Source: Euryarchaeota archaeon RBG_13_57_23 (GTDB lineage: Archaea > Thermoplasmatota > Thermoplasmata > UBA10834). From it: a stretch of 64,000 nucleotides of DNA. The stretch spans positions 7,960 through 71,959 of the forward strand of contig MGVW01000035.1 in NCBI GenBank assembly GCA_001800675.1, written 5' to 3'. The first letter of the stretch is position 1. The number at the start of each line of letters is the position of its first letter. Positions 6,545 through 15,242 of the stretch are shown here, one piece after another. The notes beneath the pieces were generated by a model that worked only from the letters and a program-made list of their open reading frames with translations, was not told the origin of the DNA and made no database searches. A program made the translations under genes and the position numbers.

Positions 6545-8011
6545 TCAGTCTAGCCCGTGGCTGCTGATATCTCTTTCGGCTTCCTTCACGATCCGCTCGA
6601 AATCTCTCGCGACATCGCTCGGAACAGGCTGCACGACATGCTCTTTCATGATCTTGGCCGCCTTCTCTCTCGCCCTGTCAACTACGGACTTCTTGCCATC
6701 CGCTTCCCATGTCTCTCCGGTCCTGCGGTCCGTTATGTCCGTCATGAAGTGTTCCTTGTGCAACCATTGCATCGTGTGTCTCTCCGAGAGGAAGCTCCCT
6801 CCTGGACCGACCTTCTTTATGATGTCCACTGCCAGGTGGTCGTCGTCGATCGTGACGCCCTGGGCCAATCTTGCCATTATCCGTGCCATCTCGTCATCGA
6901 TGACCATCTGCTCATACGAGAGCATGGTCACGTCGTCAAGGAGCCCAAGCCCGGCGATCATGTCACAGCCCGCGTAGAACTGCGGCATGCCGCTCGACAT
7001 CTTCTCGTAGCACGCTTGAGGCCCAGGAAGCTTCGCCGAGGTCACGATGCCCCCGCAGAGAATCGAGAACCCGTAGTGGTGCGCGAGCTCTCCGGCTCCT
7101 GCGGATATCAGAGCCCTCTCGGGTCCGCCACCCGCCCAAGTCATGGTTCTCATGTCGAACGCTGCTCCGCCCGTGCCGTACATGAACGGCGACCCAGGTG
7201 CGGCCAGCTGGGCCATGGTGAGTCCTCCCAGGACCTCCGCGTTGTTAACTATGATGGATCCTGCGAGAGTCACTGGTCCGGTTATGCCCGCCTGAGGCAT
7301 CCCGTAGAACGAGATCGGCACCCCCGCGCGCGCTAGCTCGAGCGCTCCTTCCGTGGAGCCGCCATCGAGCTGCAAGGGCGAGAAGGGACAGTGCATCGAG
7401 GAGAAAATGGGCTTCCTCCGGAGGGCCTTCTTGTCCCCCGCAAGGGCTGCTCCGATCTCCACGAGCCATTTTGCCTCACGTCTGTGGCTTGTGGTCTCTA
7501 CCTGCACGTGCTTTTCTATGCTAGATAGCGCCACCTTCAGGTCAACAACATGCCTGATGTAGTCCGGAACATCCTGGCAGCTCACGCATGGCCAGAAGAT
7601 ATGCGCGGAGTCGAGGGCATTCGCGACCTTGCCGACAGTTGCGAGATCCTCGGTCGTGGACATCCTTCGCTTGCCCGTCCTGAAGTCCATCACGCTCGTT
7701 CCATTGCCATCAGTTGTGCAGTAAGTCCGCCTGCCGTCAAGGACCACGTTGTGTTTCGGAGTTCTCGAATACAGCGTCAGATTCTTCTTCGCCTTATGAA
7801 TCGCCTCTTCAACGAGGTTGCCTGGGATTTTGGCAATGCTCGTCTTGTGGTCGACCGAGCAACCCGCGTCCTCGAGCAGTCCGAGGCATTCCTTGCTGAT
7901 CACCTTGATGCCCGCGTTCTCGAGGACGTCCAGCGTTCCCCAGTGCAATGAGCGCAGATCGCTCTTCTCGAACATGCGGAACGCGATTTTCCCCTTCGGA
8001 AATCCTATCAT
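6545..8011 (-). CDS. MttB-family methyltransferase without pyrrolysine
   Basis: This 488-residue protein belongs to the trimethylamine methyltransferase (MttB) superfamily, a TIM-barrel family that moves methyl groups from quaternary or tertiary amines to a corrinoid protein. Family features include HWGTLDVLENAGIKV near the N-terminus, CTTDGNGTSVMDFRTGKRR, and the conserved middle block AGITGPVTLAGSIIVNNAEVLGG. There is no in-frame amber codon, so it belongs with the non-pyrrolysine branch that includes glycine betaine methyltransferase (MtgB) rather than true MttB. GAGGAGAG lies before the ATG. No corrinoid protein or reactivase is in the window, so the substrate is unknown. Confidence 0.85.
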   Translation of the reverse strand: MIGFPKGKIAFRMFEKSDLRSLHWGTLDVLENAGIKVISKECLGLLEDAGCSVDHKTSIAKIPGNLVEEAIHKAKKNLTLYSRTPKHNVVLDGRRTYCTTDGNGTSVMDFRTGKRRMSTTEDLATVGKVANALDSAHIFWPCVSCQDVPDYIRHVVDLKVALSSIEKHVQVETTSHRREAKWLVEIGAALAGDKKALRRKPIFSSMHCPFSPLQLDGGSTEGALELARAGVPISFYGMPQAGITGPVTLAGSIIVNNAEVLGGLTMAQLAAPGSPFMYGTGGAAFDMRTMTWAGGGPERALISAGAGELAHHYGFSILCGGIVTSAKLPGPQACYEKMSSGMPQFYAGCDMIAGLGLLDDVTMLSYEQMVIDDEMARIMARLAQGVTIDDDHLAVDIIKKVGPGGSFLSERHTMQWLHKEHFMTDITDRRTGETWEADGKKSVVDRAREKAAKIMKEHVVQPVPSDVARDFERIVKEAERDISSHGLD

Positions 8012-8227
8012 GTTTTGGCTCTCCTCAGGTCCTGTCTGTCAGGGCACAGCCGCCCTGGAGGACCAGATTTGTTCCTGTATTGACGCCAAGTATATAGTTA
8101 GTCGTGATTCGCGGGAATTCGTGTAGGGAGTGATGCGTGATGGCTTGCCCCTGCGAAATCGCGGCGTCCTCACTCCCAAAAGGCTTTAATCGAACGAGAG
8201 ATATGGGCGGACATCCAGCATGACTAT

Positions 8228-8312
8228 GCGGGGGTAGCCAAGCTCGGTCAACGGCGCCAGATTGAGGGTCTGGTCTCGCAGGAGTCCCTGAGTTCAAATC
8301 TCAGCCCCCGCA
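8228..8312 (+). tRNA. tRNA-Leu(GAG)
   Basis: The acceptor arms GCGGGGG and CCCCCGC pair, with discriminator A at 8312. The anticodon stem CCAGA/TCTGG carries the loop TTGAGGG, giving GAG. There is a long class II variable arm, and a T-arm with TTCAAAT. No intron, and CCA is not encoded. A TTTAAT box about 40 nt upstream could serve as promoter. The 8012-8227 stretch before it holds nothing else I can support. Confidence 0.95.
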
Positions 8313-8441
8313 CCTCACCCTCCGCCTCTTTTAGGTCATCAAACGGGCCGTGGAACCGGAACATTGATATCTAGTGCGATAGAATCTGATATATCGTCGC
8401 GCTACATAGTTTGTCCAGCAGAGCTCAATAATCGGTGCCGA

Positions 8442-8939
8442 ATGATCGCTTTAACACACTTGGTCGTCTGCCTTCTACTCATCGAGCTGATGCACCTCGA
8501 CAGAAACGACGCTTTCGTCGCGTTGGTATTCGGCGTCTTCATTGATCTCGATCACCTGTTCGGGCTGAGAGACTATGTCCAGGCAAACGGCGTGATGGCT
8601 GTCTTCGACATGGACGATATCGTCAACCCAGGGGGTCACTGGAAATCATTGATGCACAGTCCGATCGCGGTGATGGTCGTAGGACCAGTTTCCATCGCAT
8701 CTCGTCTAGCCGTTCCACTTCTGTTCTGGGGAATACACGTTCTCATGGACATCGTTCAGGAGCAGGTGCTCGGTGTGCTGTCTACCCAGGAGTTCGTGTT
8801 TCTGTTCCTCGCTGCTGCTGGCCTGGTAACCATGAGATACGCCAGATGCATCGCTGCGGGGAGTGCCTCCACGCTTGCCGAGTACTTGAGGTTCGAGGTC
8901 GGAGGAATAAAGGCATTGTCAAAGCCGCGCATTCTGTGA
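8442..8939 (+). CDS. Integral membrane protein resembling YbcI/DUF457-type putative hydrolases
   Basis: The ATG at 8442 gives 165 residues. It is preferred to an upstream in-frame start at 8364 because a TATATC box near 8389 predicts transcription from about 8415. There are three to four hydrophobic segments. Conserved polar residues fit the membrane-bound metal-dependent hydrolase group: LTHLVV, DLDHLFG, HWKSLMHSP and GIHVLMDIVQE. The exact family is tentative and the substrate unknown. It converges with the dehydrogenase gene that ends 4 nt later. Confidence 0.6.
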   Translation: MIALTHLVVCLLLIELMHLDRNDAFVALVFGVFIDLDHLFGLRDYVQANGVMAVFDMDDIVNPGGHWKSLMHSPIAVMVVGPVSIASRLAVPLLFWGIHVLMDIVQEQVLGVLSTQEFVFLFLAAAGLVTMRYARCIAAGSASTLAEYLRFEVGGIKALSKPRIL

Positions 8940-8943
8940 TGGT

Positions 8944-9948
8944 TCAGCTAGCGCCTCGTTTCAACCGTCGGACAACGTGTTCTGTGAAGCCTTTGGTGCC
9001 ATGCCTGCCGCCGATGTCCATCGTGAGATGTCCCGAATCGTAGGTCGATTTCACAGCTTGTCTGATCATGGCTGCCTCGTTTCGCAACTTCAGGTGATCG
9101 AGCATCATCGCGCCCGCGAGGATTGTGGCAGTTGGGTTGGCAACGGCCTTGCCAGCGATATCGAGAGCGGAGCCGTGTGCCGGCTCGAACACGGAATGAA
9201 CTTTGCCCAAGTTGCCAGAGGGTGCGAATCCGAGCCCACCTGCGGTCCCAGCAGCAACGTCGGAGAGGATGTCGCCGTAGAGGTTCAGTGTGACAACGAC
9301 ATCGAACTCGTGCGGACTGTTCACGAGCTTCATGGCAGCGGAGTCAACGAGCTGCTCCCTAGCTTCCAGCTCCCTGCCCTCGGATGCCATCAGCTCTCTG
9401 AATACGCTCACGAAAAGTCCATCTGAAGCCCTGAGCACGTTCGATTTGTGCACACAGCAGATGCTCTTTCGGGCGTTCTTCAACGAGTAGTCGATTGCGA
9501 ATCTGACGATTCTCTCCGACGCAGCCCTCGTGACCCGTCTAAGAGTCGTCACCCCTTTGTCATCATACTGCTCGTTCTGCGTGTAGAGGCCTTCCGTGTT
9601 TTCCCGGACCATCACGACGTCAATGGAAGGCCTTCCTGCAAGCTTGACATAGTTCTTGACTGGTCTGAGGTTCGCAAACAGGTCGAGCTCTTTCCGGAAC
9701 CTGAGAACGGGCGACGCATCAGCCATTGAATCCGACGAGGTTACTGCTCCGAAGAGCGCGCTATCGCATTTCCTCAATAGGTCGAGGGTCTCGTCAGGCA
9801 TTGTGCTTCCGACCTTCCCGAATGCGCTCTGCCCGATCTCAGCATATTCGAACTCGAGTTCGTCGGTCACTGCTTTCAAGACCGCGACCGCTGATTCGAC
9901 GACCTCCGGGCCGATTCCGTCTCCTGGCAAAACACAGATGCGTTTCAT
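8944..9948 (-). CDS. Isopropylmalate/isocitrate dehydrogenase family enzyme (LeuB-like)
   Basis: This 334-residue beta-decarboxylating dehydrogenase has MKRICVLPGDGIGPEVV, the substrate segment FRKELDLFANLRP, VRENTEGLY, the lysine in VHKSNVLRASDG, LNLYGDILSDVAAG and the cofactor region EPAHGSALDIAGKAVANP. These favour the LeuB/homoisocitrate group over isocitrate dehydrogenase, but the natural substrate (3-isopropylmalate, homoisocitrate or another 2-hydroxy-diacid) is uncertain. No leuA, leuC or leuD is in the window. The next minus-strand gene upstream ends 7 nt before its ATG, so they may be co-transcribed. Confidence 0.85.
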   Translation of the reverse strand: MKRICVLPGDGIGPEVVESAVAVLKAVTDELEFEYAEIGQSAFGKVGSTMPDETLDLLRKCDSALFGAVTSSDSMADASPVLRFRKELDLFANLRPVKNYVKLAGRPSIDVVMVRENTEGLYTQNEQYDDKGVTTLRRVTRAASERIVRFAIDYSLKNARKSICCVHKSNVLRASDGLFVSVFRELMASEGRELEAREQLVDSAAMKLVNSPHEFDVVVTLNLYGDILSDVAAGTAGGLGFAPSGNLGKVHSVFEPAHGSALDIAGKAVANPTATILAGAMMLDHLKLRNEAAMIRQAVKSTYDSGHLTMDIGGRHGTKGFTEHVVRRLKRGAS

Positions 9949-9955
9949 GGCGACA

Positions 9956-11023
9956 TTACTCTTGGATCATCTTCGCCAGGTCTACAAAGTGCTTCTCCAT
10001 CCTGGCGATTCTCTTCCTGCTGTCGTGGATATCCTTCTCCATCTTGGCAGTCATTCTGCGCATCTCATCGACGAGGGTCAGGGCCTCCTTCTCTAGGCTC
10101 TGGATCTTGGAGTCGTGTTCGATTGACCTGCCAAGGTGGTCCTCGATGCGTCTTTCCAGGTCTGCCTGCCGTTCCTTCTCAGCGGTCTTGGAGAAGTAGC
10201 TCTCCACTTTCGAGTTCAACATTGTGAGTATGTTCGAGACCTTCTCGAGCTGTTTCTCGAGCCTGTCCACCCGCTCTTGTACCTCGGCCGCTAGGGCCGT
10301 TTCGTCTTCGGTCGAGGCGGTTTTCTCCACCTCGAAGATGCGGTTCTCAATCATCTCGAGTTTGTTCTCTATCCCGGTCACGTTCTTGATGCCGTCTGAG
10401 ATGCTCTCCAGCAATTCCTTGTCGGGGAAGTCGATGGTGACACTGTCTGCACCTGGCACATATGTCTTGAGCGACTGGAGAGTCGCGATAGCGTCTACCG
10501 TCGGGAAACCCTGTTTCACGCGAGATTCGAGGCTCCTGAGCGTCGTTACGATCTCCGTGCCTGATCTGCCCAGCCATGGGTTCGCCTTGACCATTCTCAT
10601 GACATTCTCGATGGTCCCCTCGAGTTCAGCACCGCTCTTGGACAATTCCGACTTGTCGAGCAGCCTCACGTCCCTGTGCGCGTCCCGTCTGCCACGTTTG
10701 TTCCAGTCCCCTAAGGAGCGCCCCTCGAACGGAAAGAATCCGGCGAAATGGTCAACTCCCTTGACGATGAGCTCCTGTACGTTGTCCCAGTCTTTCGTGC
10801 CGCTCTCGACCTTCAACTCCTGCGAGGAATTGAAGATCATGCAAATGCAGCCATTCGGGAGGTAGATACACCTGATGAGGTATGGGGCCTCTTGGGCGAA
10901 CTTCGGAGGTGTCTGTGGCTTCTTCTCTCCGACGGCCTCCATGTATGATTTGAAGTACTCCTTCGCGAAGGCCGCAAGGTCCTGCGCTGACGGTATCTCG
11001 GGGCCGATGTCCCGCGGGTTCAT
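9956..11023 (-). CDS. Coiled-coil protein of unknown function
   Basis: This encodes 355 residues. The first 100 look globular (PYLIRCIYLPNGCICMIFNSS), a middle part is helical, and residues about 215-355 are charged heptad repeats (ENKLEMIENRIFEVEK, RVDRLEKQLEKVSNIL). No signal peptide or membrane segment. I do not recognise a family. It precedes the LeuB-like gene by 7 nt. Coiled-coil proteins recur in this window (29.3-36 kb), but no direct homology is evident. Confidence 0.65.
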   Translation of the reverse strand: MNPRDIGPEIPSAQDLAAFAKEYFKSYMEAVGEKKPQTPPKFAQEAPYLIRCIYLPNGCICMIFNSSQELKVESGTKDWDNVQELIVKGVDHFAGFFPFEGRSLGDWNKRGRRDAHRDVRLLDKSELSKSGAELEGTIENVMRMVKANPWLGRSGTEIVTTLRSLESRVKQGFPTVDAIATLQSLKTYVPGADSVTIDFPDKELLESISDGIKNVTGIENKLEMIENRIFEVEKTASTEDETALAAEVQERVDRLEKQLEKVSNILTMLNSKVESYFSKTAEKERQADLERRIEDHLGRSIEHDSKIQSLEKEALTLVDEMRRMTAKMEKDIHDSRKRIARMEKHFVDLAKMIQE

Positions 11024-11068
11024 CTGAAGCGTTCCTCTGTCTGGTATGGCGTATTTGTGCGGAGGTTA

Positions 11069-12022
11069 TTAATGCCTTCCCGGACGGCCACTTGACAGGA
11101 CCGAACCGACCAACATCGGGAGCGTGATTGTGGCATCACCCTCCACGGTGATGTACTGGGCGTTCTCCTTCACCTTTCCCCAGCTGACGGCCTCCCGTAT
11201 CCTGGCTCCGGAGAGGGATCCGTCCCACTCCTCCGCAGTCGTGAGGTATACTGCGTACTCCATGCCGCCCCTGAATTGGTTCCACCAGATGACGTGATGC
11301 TTCGAAATGCCTCCTCCGAGCATGATCGCGCCGGTCTTTTTCGCGGTGAACACAATGTCAGAGAGATCCTGCTCGTCCTTCATCACATCAACATTGAAGT
11401 CAGAGTGCTGCTGCTTGAAAAGCCAGAGCTGAGACCCGAATGCCCCGTCCGTGATTCCAGGCACAAATATCGGGATGTCGTTCTTTGCCGCCCAATACAA
11501 TATGGATTTTCTGTCGGTGAGCCTCTTTCCGAACTCATATGCTAGCTCCCTGCTCGAGAGGATCTTCTTCCCTGACTTGTATATCTCGTCCAGGATTGGC
11601 TGCATCTTCTGCTCTAGGACGATTCCATAGCTCTCGTTCGGGATCAGGATGTTGCCCAGTCTGTTGATGCCTTTCCTGTGAAGGTCTGCGTCGTCCATTA
11701 GGAAATCGCCGTGGTAGTATTTTCGCCACACTCTGGCCAGGTCGTGATCGAGCATGCCGCAGGTCGTTATGATCACGTCCACCAGCTTGTCCTCGACGAG
11801 CTTCCTTATGACGCCCCTCGTGCCGGTAGAGATGATGCATGCTGGAAACGAGAGGAAGATCGTGCACTCCTTCTCCTGAAACATCTTGCGGACTATGTCG
11901 CACGCTACCCCCAGTTTCTTCGCGGTGAAGCCCCCAGAGGCGAGCATCTGTGCGGTAAGATCTTTGACGTTCATGTCAGCATCAATTTCGATGTCCGTGA
12001 TCGGCTTGAGTTTCATCTGCAT
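11069..12022 (-). CDS. dys: Deoxyhypusine synthase
   Basis: This enzyme transfers the aminobutyl group of spermidine to a lysine of aIF5A, the first step of hypusine formation. Recognisable parts are IITTCGMLDHDLARVW, NILIPNESYG, VPGITDGAFGSQLW, the catalytic lysine in GGGISKHHVIWWN, and EEWDGSLSGARIREAVSWGKV. The longest frame starts at 12073, but that ATG overlaps the TATA box. The ATG at 12022 (MQMKLKPITDIEID, 318 residues) fits the usual archaeal length and the predicted transcription start near 12051. It is divergent from the CBS gene. Confidence 0.92.
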   Translation of the reverse strand: MQMKLKPITDIEIDADMNVKDLTAQMLASGGFTAKKLGVACDIVRKMFQEKECTIFLSFPACIISTGTRGVIRKLVEDKLVDVIITTCGMLDHDLARVWRKYYHGDFLMDDADLHRKGINRLGNILIPNESYGIVLEQKMQPILDEIYKSGKKILSSRELAYEFGKRLTDRKSILYWAAKNDIPIFVPGITDGAFGSQLWLFKQQHSDFNVDVMKDEQDLSDIVFTAKKTGAIMLGGGISKHHVIWWNQFRGGMEYAVYLTTAEEWDGSLSGARIREAVSWGKVKENAQYITVEGDATITLPMLVGSVLSSGRPGRH

Positions 12023-12070
12023 ACCATCAACACCTGGACTGAGCGGCGTTCCGAGAGAACCTGCCGAAAA

Positions 12071-12082
12071 CATTTATAACTT
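12071..12082. promoter_or_regulatory. Shared TATA element of divergent deoxyhypusine synthase and CBS genes
   Basis: CATTTATAACTT reads as a TATA box on both strands. On the plus strand it predicts a start near 12103, so the CBS mRNA (ATG 12110) would be nearly leaderless. On the minus strand it predicts a start near 12051, 29 nt before the deoxyhypusine synthase ATG. No second box is visible in the short gap. Confidence 0.55.
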
Positions 12083-12109
12083 TCCAGGCGATGTTCAGTT
12101 TGAACCGCT

Positions 12110-12589
12110 ATGCTGAAAGTCAGAGACGTCATGACATCACCAGTGGTCTCGATCAGCCCCGACACTTCCGTGAAGGACGCATCGGCGCTCCTTGCTCAGA
12201 AGAACGTCTCTGGCCTGCCGGTCGTCGACGGTGACCGCGTCGTGGGCATCTTCAGTGAAGCGGACGTCCTTCGCTCGATGAAAACTATGAAGAAGGACCT
12301 ACGGCTCGTCTATCCATCGATATCATCCCTTGGCATCGCATTCCAGGAGGAGGTCACCCAGCGCGAGATCATCGAGGCCTACAACGAAATTGGCAGGATG
12401 CCAGTGAAGCAGGTGATGTCTTCCAATGTGGTGACAGTCACTCCGGATGAAGCCATCAACGAGGCAATCGCCAGCATGGTTCACAGGGGGATAAACCGTC
12501 TGCCGGTTGTCGAGAAGAATAGGCTGGTGGGGATCATCACGAGGGGCGATGTGATAAGGGGCCTCGCAAAGGAAGGGTCTACCCGCTGA
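12110..12589 (+). CDS. Two-CBS-domain protein
   Basis: This encodes 159 residues with two CBS motifs (1-65 and about 97-155): VRDVMTSPVVSISPDTSVKDAS and VKQVMSSNVVTVTPDEAINEAI. Such pairs bind adenine nucleotides such as AMP, ATP or AdoMet, and usually regulate another protein. It has no other domain, so the partner is unknown. Transcription is probably leaderless from the shared TATA element. Confidence 0.88.
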   Translation: MLKVRDVMTSPVVSISPDTSVKDASALLAQKNVSGLPVVDGDRVVGIFSEADVLRSMKTMKKDLRLVYPSISSLGIAFQEEVTQREIIEAYNEIGRMPVKQVMSSNVVTVTPDEAINEAIASMVHRGINRLPVVEKNRLVGIITRGDVIRGLAKEGSTR

Positions 12590-12616
12590 GGTTCCCGCAT
12601 CCGATGAGGTCTACAT

Positions 12617-14167
12617 TCACCATCTGATCAGGCGCCTTTTTCTCGCGCCGGGCGCGGTGGCCGTAGCGTCCTCGGCCGGTTGCGCTGCAGGCTGCCCAGG
12701 TCCGGCGGTTGATGTTGTCACCGAAATCGGCTGGGGTGATCCGGTCTCCGGAGGGTTTGGCGCCTGGATCATGAATCCGCATGTGAGGCATTTCCTGGAA
12801 GTGTTCGGATAGTCGTACAAGGACTCCTGACTGCACTTCTCGCACTTGGTCCCATCGACGTGCTTGATCGTGCCTAGCTCGAGGCGTTTGTTGTCCATAT
12901 CCTTCTCGATTCTGTGGATAGTGTCCTTGATGTATCGGCCGAATTTCGAGGCATTCACTGGATCTTTGTTCATTATCGCGGCCTTTGCCATCACCATCTT
13001 TGCCTGGGCATCTTTGACGTCGAAGCCGTACGACGCGGCTTCCGTGAGGATAGGTTCGCATTCCACGACCCACGCAGTCGCCTTCTGCAGCTGAACTACC
13101 TCGAGTTCTCTGCGTCTTCTTAGCATCTCCACATGGTGGCCGTCCAACGCTCTGTCAACGGAGGCCAGCAGCTCGACGGTCTTTTTGAACGAACCGTCTT
13201 CATACGCCTTTCTGGCATCTCCTATGTTCGTCTCAACCACGGCCGTGTCGGCACCGAGTTCCTTCGCCTCCGCTGCGGAGGCAGCGATCAGATGGAATAT
13301 GCCGCCAATTTCCCGGACTCGGTCCTGCTTGGCGACCTTAGCCCTCTGCCTCGCCTCGTTGACATATCTGGAATATTCCTCCATGTTGAACGTCTGTTTC
13401 GCGCTCGCAGCTATCTCCAGGTATCTTCTGGATTCCTCGGTGCGCGTGCCGAAAGATTCGTAGTCCAAGAGCATGTTCTTGAGGTCGAGCTCGTCTCCCT
13501 CGGTGTGCTTCACGAAGGCGTCGTAAGTCTTGGCGGCTAGTGATTCCAGACTCTCCAATGCCTCCTCCCTCTGTCTCGGGGGTCCAGTAAGGAAAGCCCG
13601 CTTCGCGGCGGTGACCGCAATCTTGAGTGATGAATCTGTCTTCGGCATGCTGTCCGGCAATCTGGCCAAGAGCTCATCGACGGCGCGTATCGCGAGGGCG
13701 GCAGAATAGACCTGGAACGTGCTGAAGTTGTCGAGGCACTTCAGTCTGGCCTCTCGATTCGTTTTGATGGCCTCGTTGAAGTCCCCGATGAGCATCCTGT
13801 TCATCGCGCTCTCGGTCATGGAATCGACGTCAAAGAAAGATGGCCTCATCGTCAGGGCTTCGTCGATGTGCCTCTCGACCAGTGCTTCGTCATGCGATGG
13901 CATCTCTGTCGGCTCAAGTGGTCTAGCTGCTATCTCTTCGAGGTCTTTGCCTATCTCTTTCAGCTCCTCGGAGGGTTTCCCTTCCTCGGCTTTTGCTTTC
14001 GCAAGGACTTTTCTCACCTGTTCTTCTGTGATCTTCTTGCTCTTTATCTTGGAAACGTAGTCCTTCTTGTATTTGCAGGATGACACGTCGATCTTGTATT
14101 CTGCGGCTACAGCTTTCAGTTTCCAGATGGGCAAGTCGTTCAAGAAGTGAGCCGGATCCGAGGGCAT
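12617..14167 (-). CDS. Helical protein with SAP-like N-terminus and C-terminal zinc ribbon
   Basis: This encodes 516 residues. Residues 10-60 (LPIWKLKAVAAEYKIDVSS...KKDYVSKI) resemble a SAP/HeH helix-extension-helix fold, which often binds nucleic acids. Residues about 100-425 are helical and repeat-like, similar in style to TPR proteins. A four-cysteine zinc ribbon lies at C442, C445, C460 and C463, followed by a Pro/Ala/Thr-rich tail ending in ARKRRLIRW. I know no named family with this order. It converges with the CBS gene with a 27-nt gap and has its own promoter region toward 14.2 kb. Confidence 0.65.
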   Translation of the reverse strand: MPSDPAHFLNDLPIWKLKAVAAEYKIDVSSCKYKKDYVSKIKSKKITEEQVRKVLAKAKAEEGKPSEELKEIGKDLEEIAARPLEPTEMPSHDEALVERHIDEALTMRPSFFDVDSMTESAMNRMLIGDFNEAIKTNREARLKCLDNFSTFQVYSAALAIRAVDELLARLPDSMPKTDSSLKIAVTAAKRAFLTGPPRQREEALESLESLAAKTYDAFVKHTEGDELDLKNMLLDYESFGTRTEESRRYLEIAASAKQTFNMEEYSRYVNEARQRAKVAKQDRVREIGGIFHLIAASAAEAKELGADTAVVETNIGDARKAYEDGSFKKTVELLASVDRALDGHHVEMLRRRRELEVVQLQKATAWVVECEPILTEAASYGFDVKDAQAKMVMAKAAIMNKDPVNASKFGRYIKDTIHRIEKDMDNKRLELGTIKHVDGTKCEKCSQESLYDYPNTSRKCLTCGFMIQAPNPPETGSPQPISVTTSTAGPGQPAAQPAEDATATAPGARKRRLIRW

Positions 14168-14279
14168 GGGTATCTCCTGCTCTTCTCAGCCTTATCCTAG
14201 TAGATGCCTATTAACTCTTTCGAAGAACGCGTACACCACGGGAAAAACCTAAGTACCAGCGTCAGCATCGAAGCTGGGT

Positions 14280-15242
14280 ATGGGAGCAGCTGAGGAGAAG
14301 CTCGCAGTTGCCAAGCTATCTGTCTATTCCAACTGCACCCTTGTGATTCTCAAGCTTGTCGCAGGGTTTCTCATGATGTCCGTGGCCGTCATGTCGGAGG
14401 CCATCCATTCGGGAATCGACCTTCTCGCGGCTATGATTGCGCGATATTCCGTCAAGAAATCGTCTGAGCCCGCAGACAAGGATCACACCTACGGCCACGG
14501 AAAGTACGAGAACCTCTCGGGCATGATCGAGGGGGCTCTGATATTCGTGGCTGCAGTCTGGATCATGTACGAAGCTGCCAAGCGCCTCATGGTCAGGGAA
14601 TTCGAGGTAGAGCTTCTCGAAACTGGCATGGTGATCATGGGATTGTCGGCGGTGTTGAACTTCTACGTGTCTTCGAGACTGATGAAGGTCGCGAAGCGCA
14701 CGGATTCGTTGGCCCTCGAAGCAGACGCGTATCATCTCAAGACGGATGTCTGGACCTCTGTGGGCGTTTTCGTCGCTTTGGCTCTGATATGGGTGACCGA
14801 CATCCATCTGATAGACCCCGTTGTGGCCATCATCGTTGCCGGCTTCATAATACACGCAGCCTATGACATCACGAGCAGATCCGCGGAAGGTCTTCTGGAC
14901 AGGAGCCTGCCCGAAGAGGAGATGCGCCTAATAGAGAGGGTCATCGAAGAGCACCGTTCGGACATACTGGGTTATCACAGACTGAGGGCGAGGAAGATGG
15001 GGGCCGAGAGGCAAGTCGATGTGCACATGATAGTGCCGCGCAACCTCAGCGTGAAGGACGGGCATGATCTGGTGGATCACCTGGAACGGGAGATTAGAAA
15101 GGAGCTGCCCAGGTGCGTCGTCGTCATACACATGGAACCTTGTGATGCGAAATGTGAGGAATGCAGGAAGGCTCCGCCTCCGAACCAACTTATGATCGAG
15201 GGGGCTGACGAGAAGGGCTCAGACTGCAGGCCGAAGCATTGA
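14280..15242 (+). CDS. Cation diffusion facilitator family transporter
   Basis: This 320-residue CDF protein has about six membrane segments in the first 200 residues and a soluble C-terminal metal-sensing domain. Metal-site residues are visible as EAIHSGIDLLAA in segment 2 and EADAYHLKTDVWTS in segment 5, the usual H/D quartet of Zn, Mn or Fe exporters. The C-terminus has a Cys/His cluster (HMEPCDAKCEECRK) that could bind metal. Metal specificity is not resolved. Its 3' end overlaps the convergent kinase gene by 24 nt. Confidence 0.9.
   Translation: MGAAEEKLAVAKLSVYSNCTLVILKLVAGFLMMSVAVMSEAIHSGIDLLAAMIARYSVKKSSEPADKDHTYGHGKYENLSGMIEGALIFVAAVWIMYEAAKRLMVREFEVELLETGMVIMGLSAVLNFYVSSRLMKVAKRTDSLALEADAYHLKTDVWTSVGVFVALALIWVTDIHLIDPVVAIIVAGFIIHAAYDITSRSAEGLLDRSLPEEEMRLIERVIEEHRSDILGYHRLRARKMGAERQVDVHMIVPRNLSVKDGHDLVDHLEREIRKELPRCVVVIHMEPCDAKCEECRKAPPPNQLMIEGADEKGSDCRPKH

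Noticed and set aside
6545..8011. Pyrrolysine-containing trimethylamine methyltransferase
   Set aside because: There is no in-frame TAG in the 488-codon gene, so pyrrolysine is not needed.
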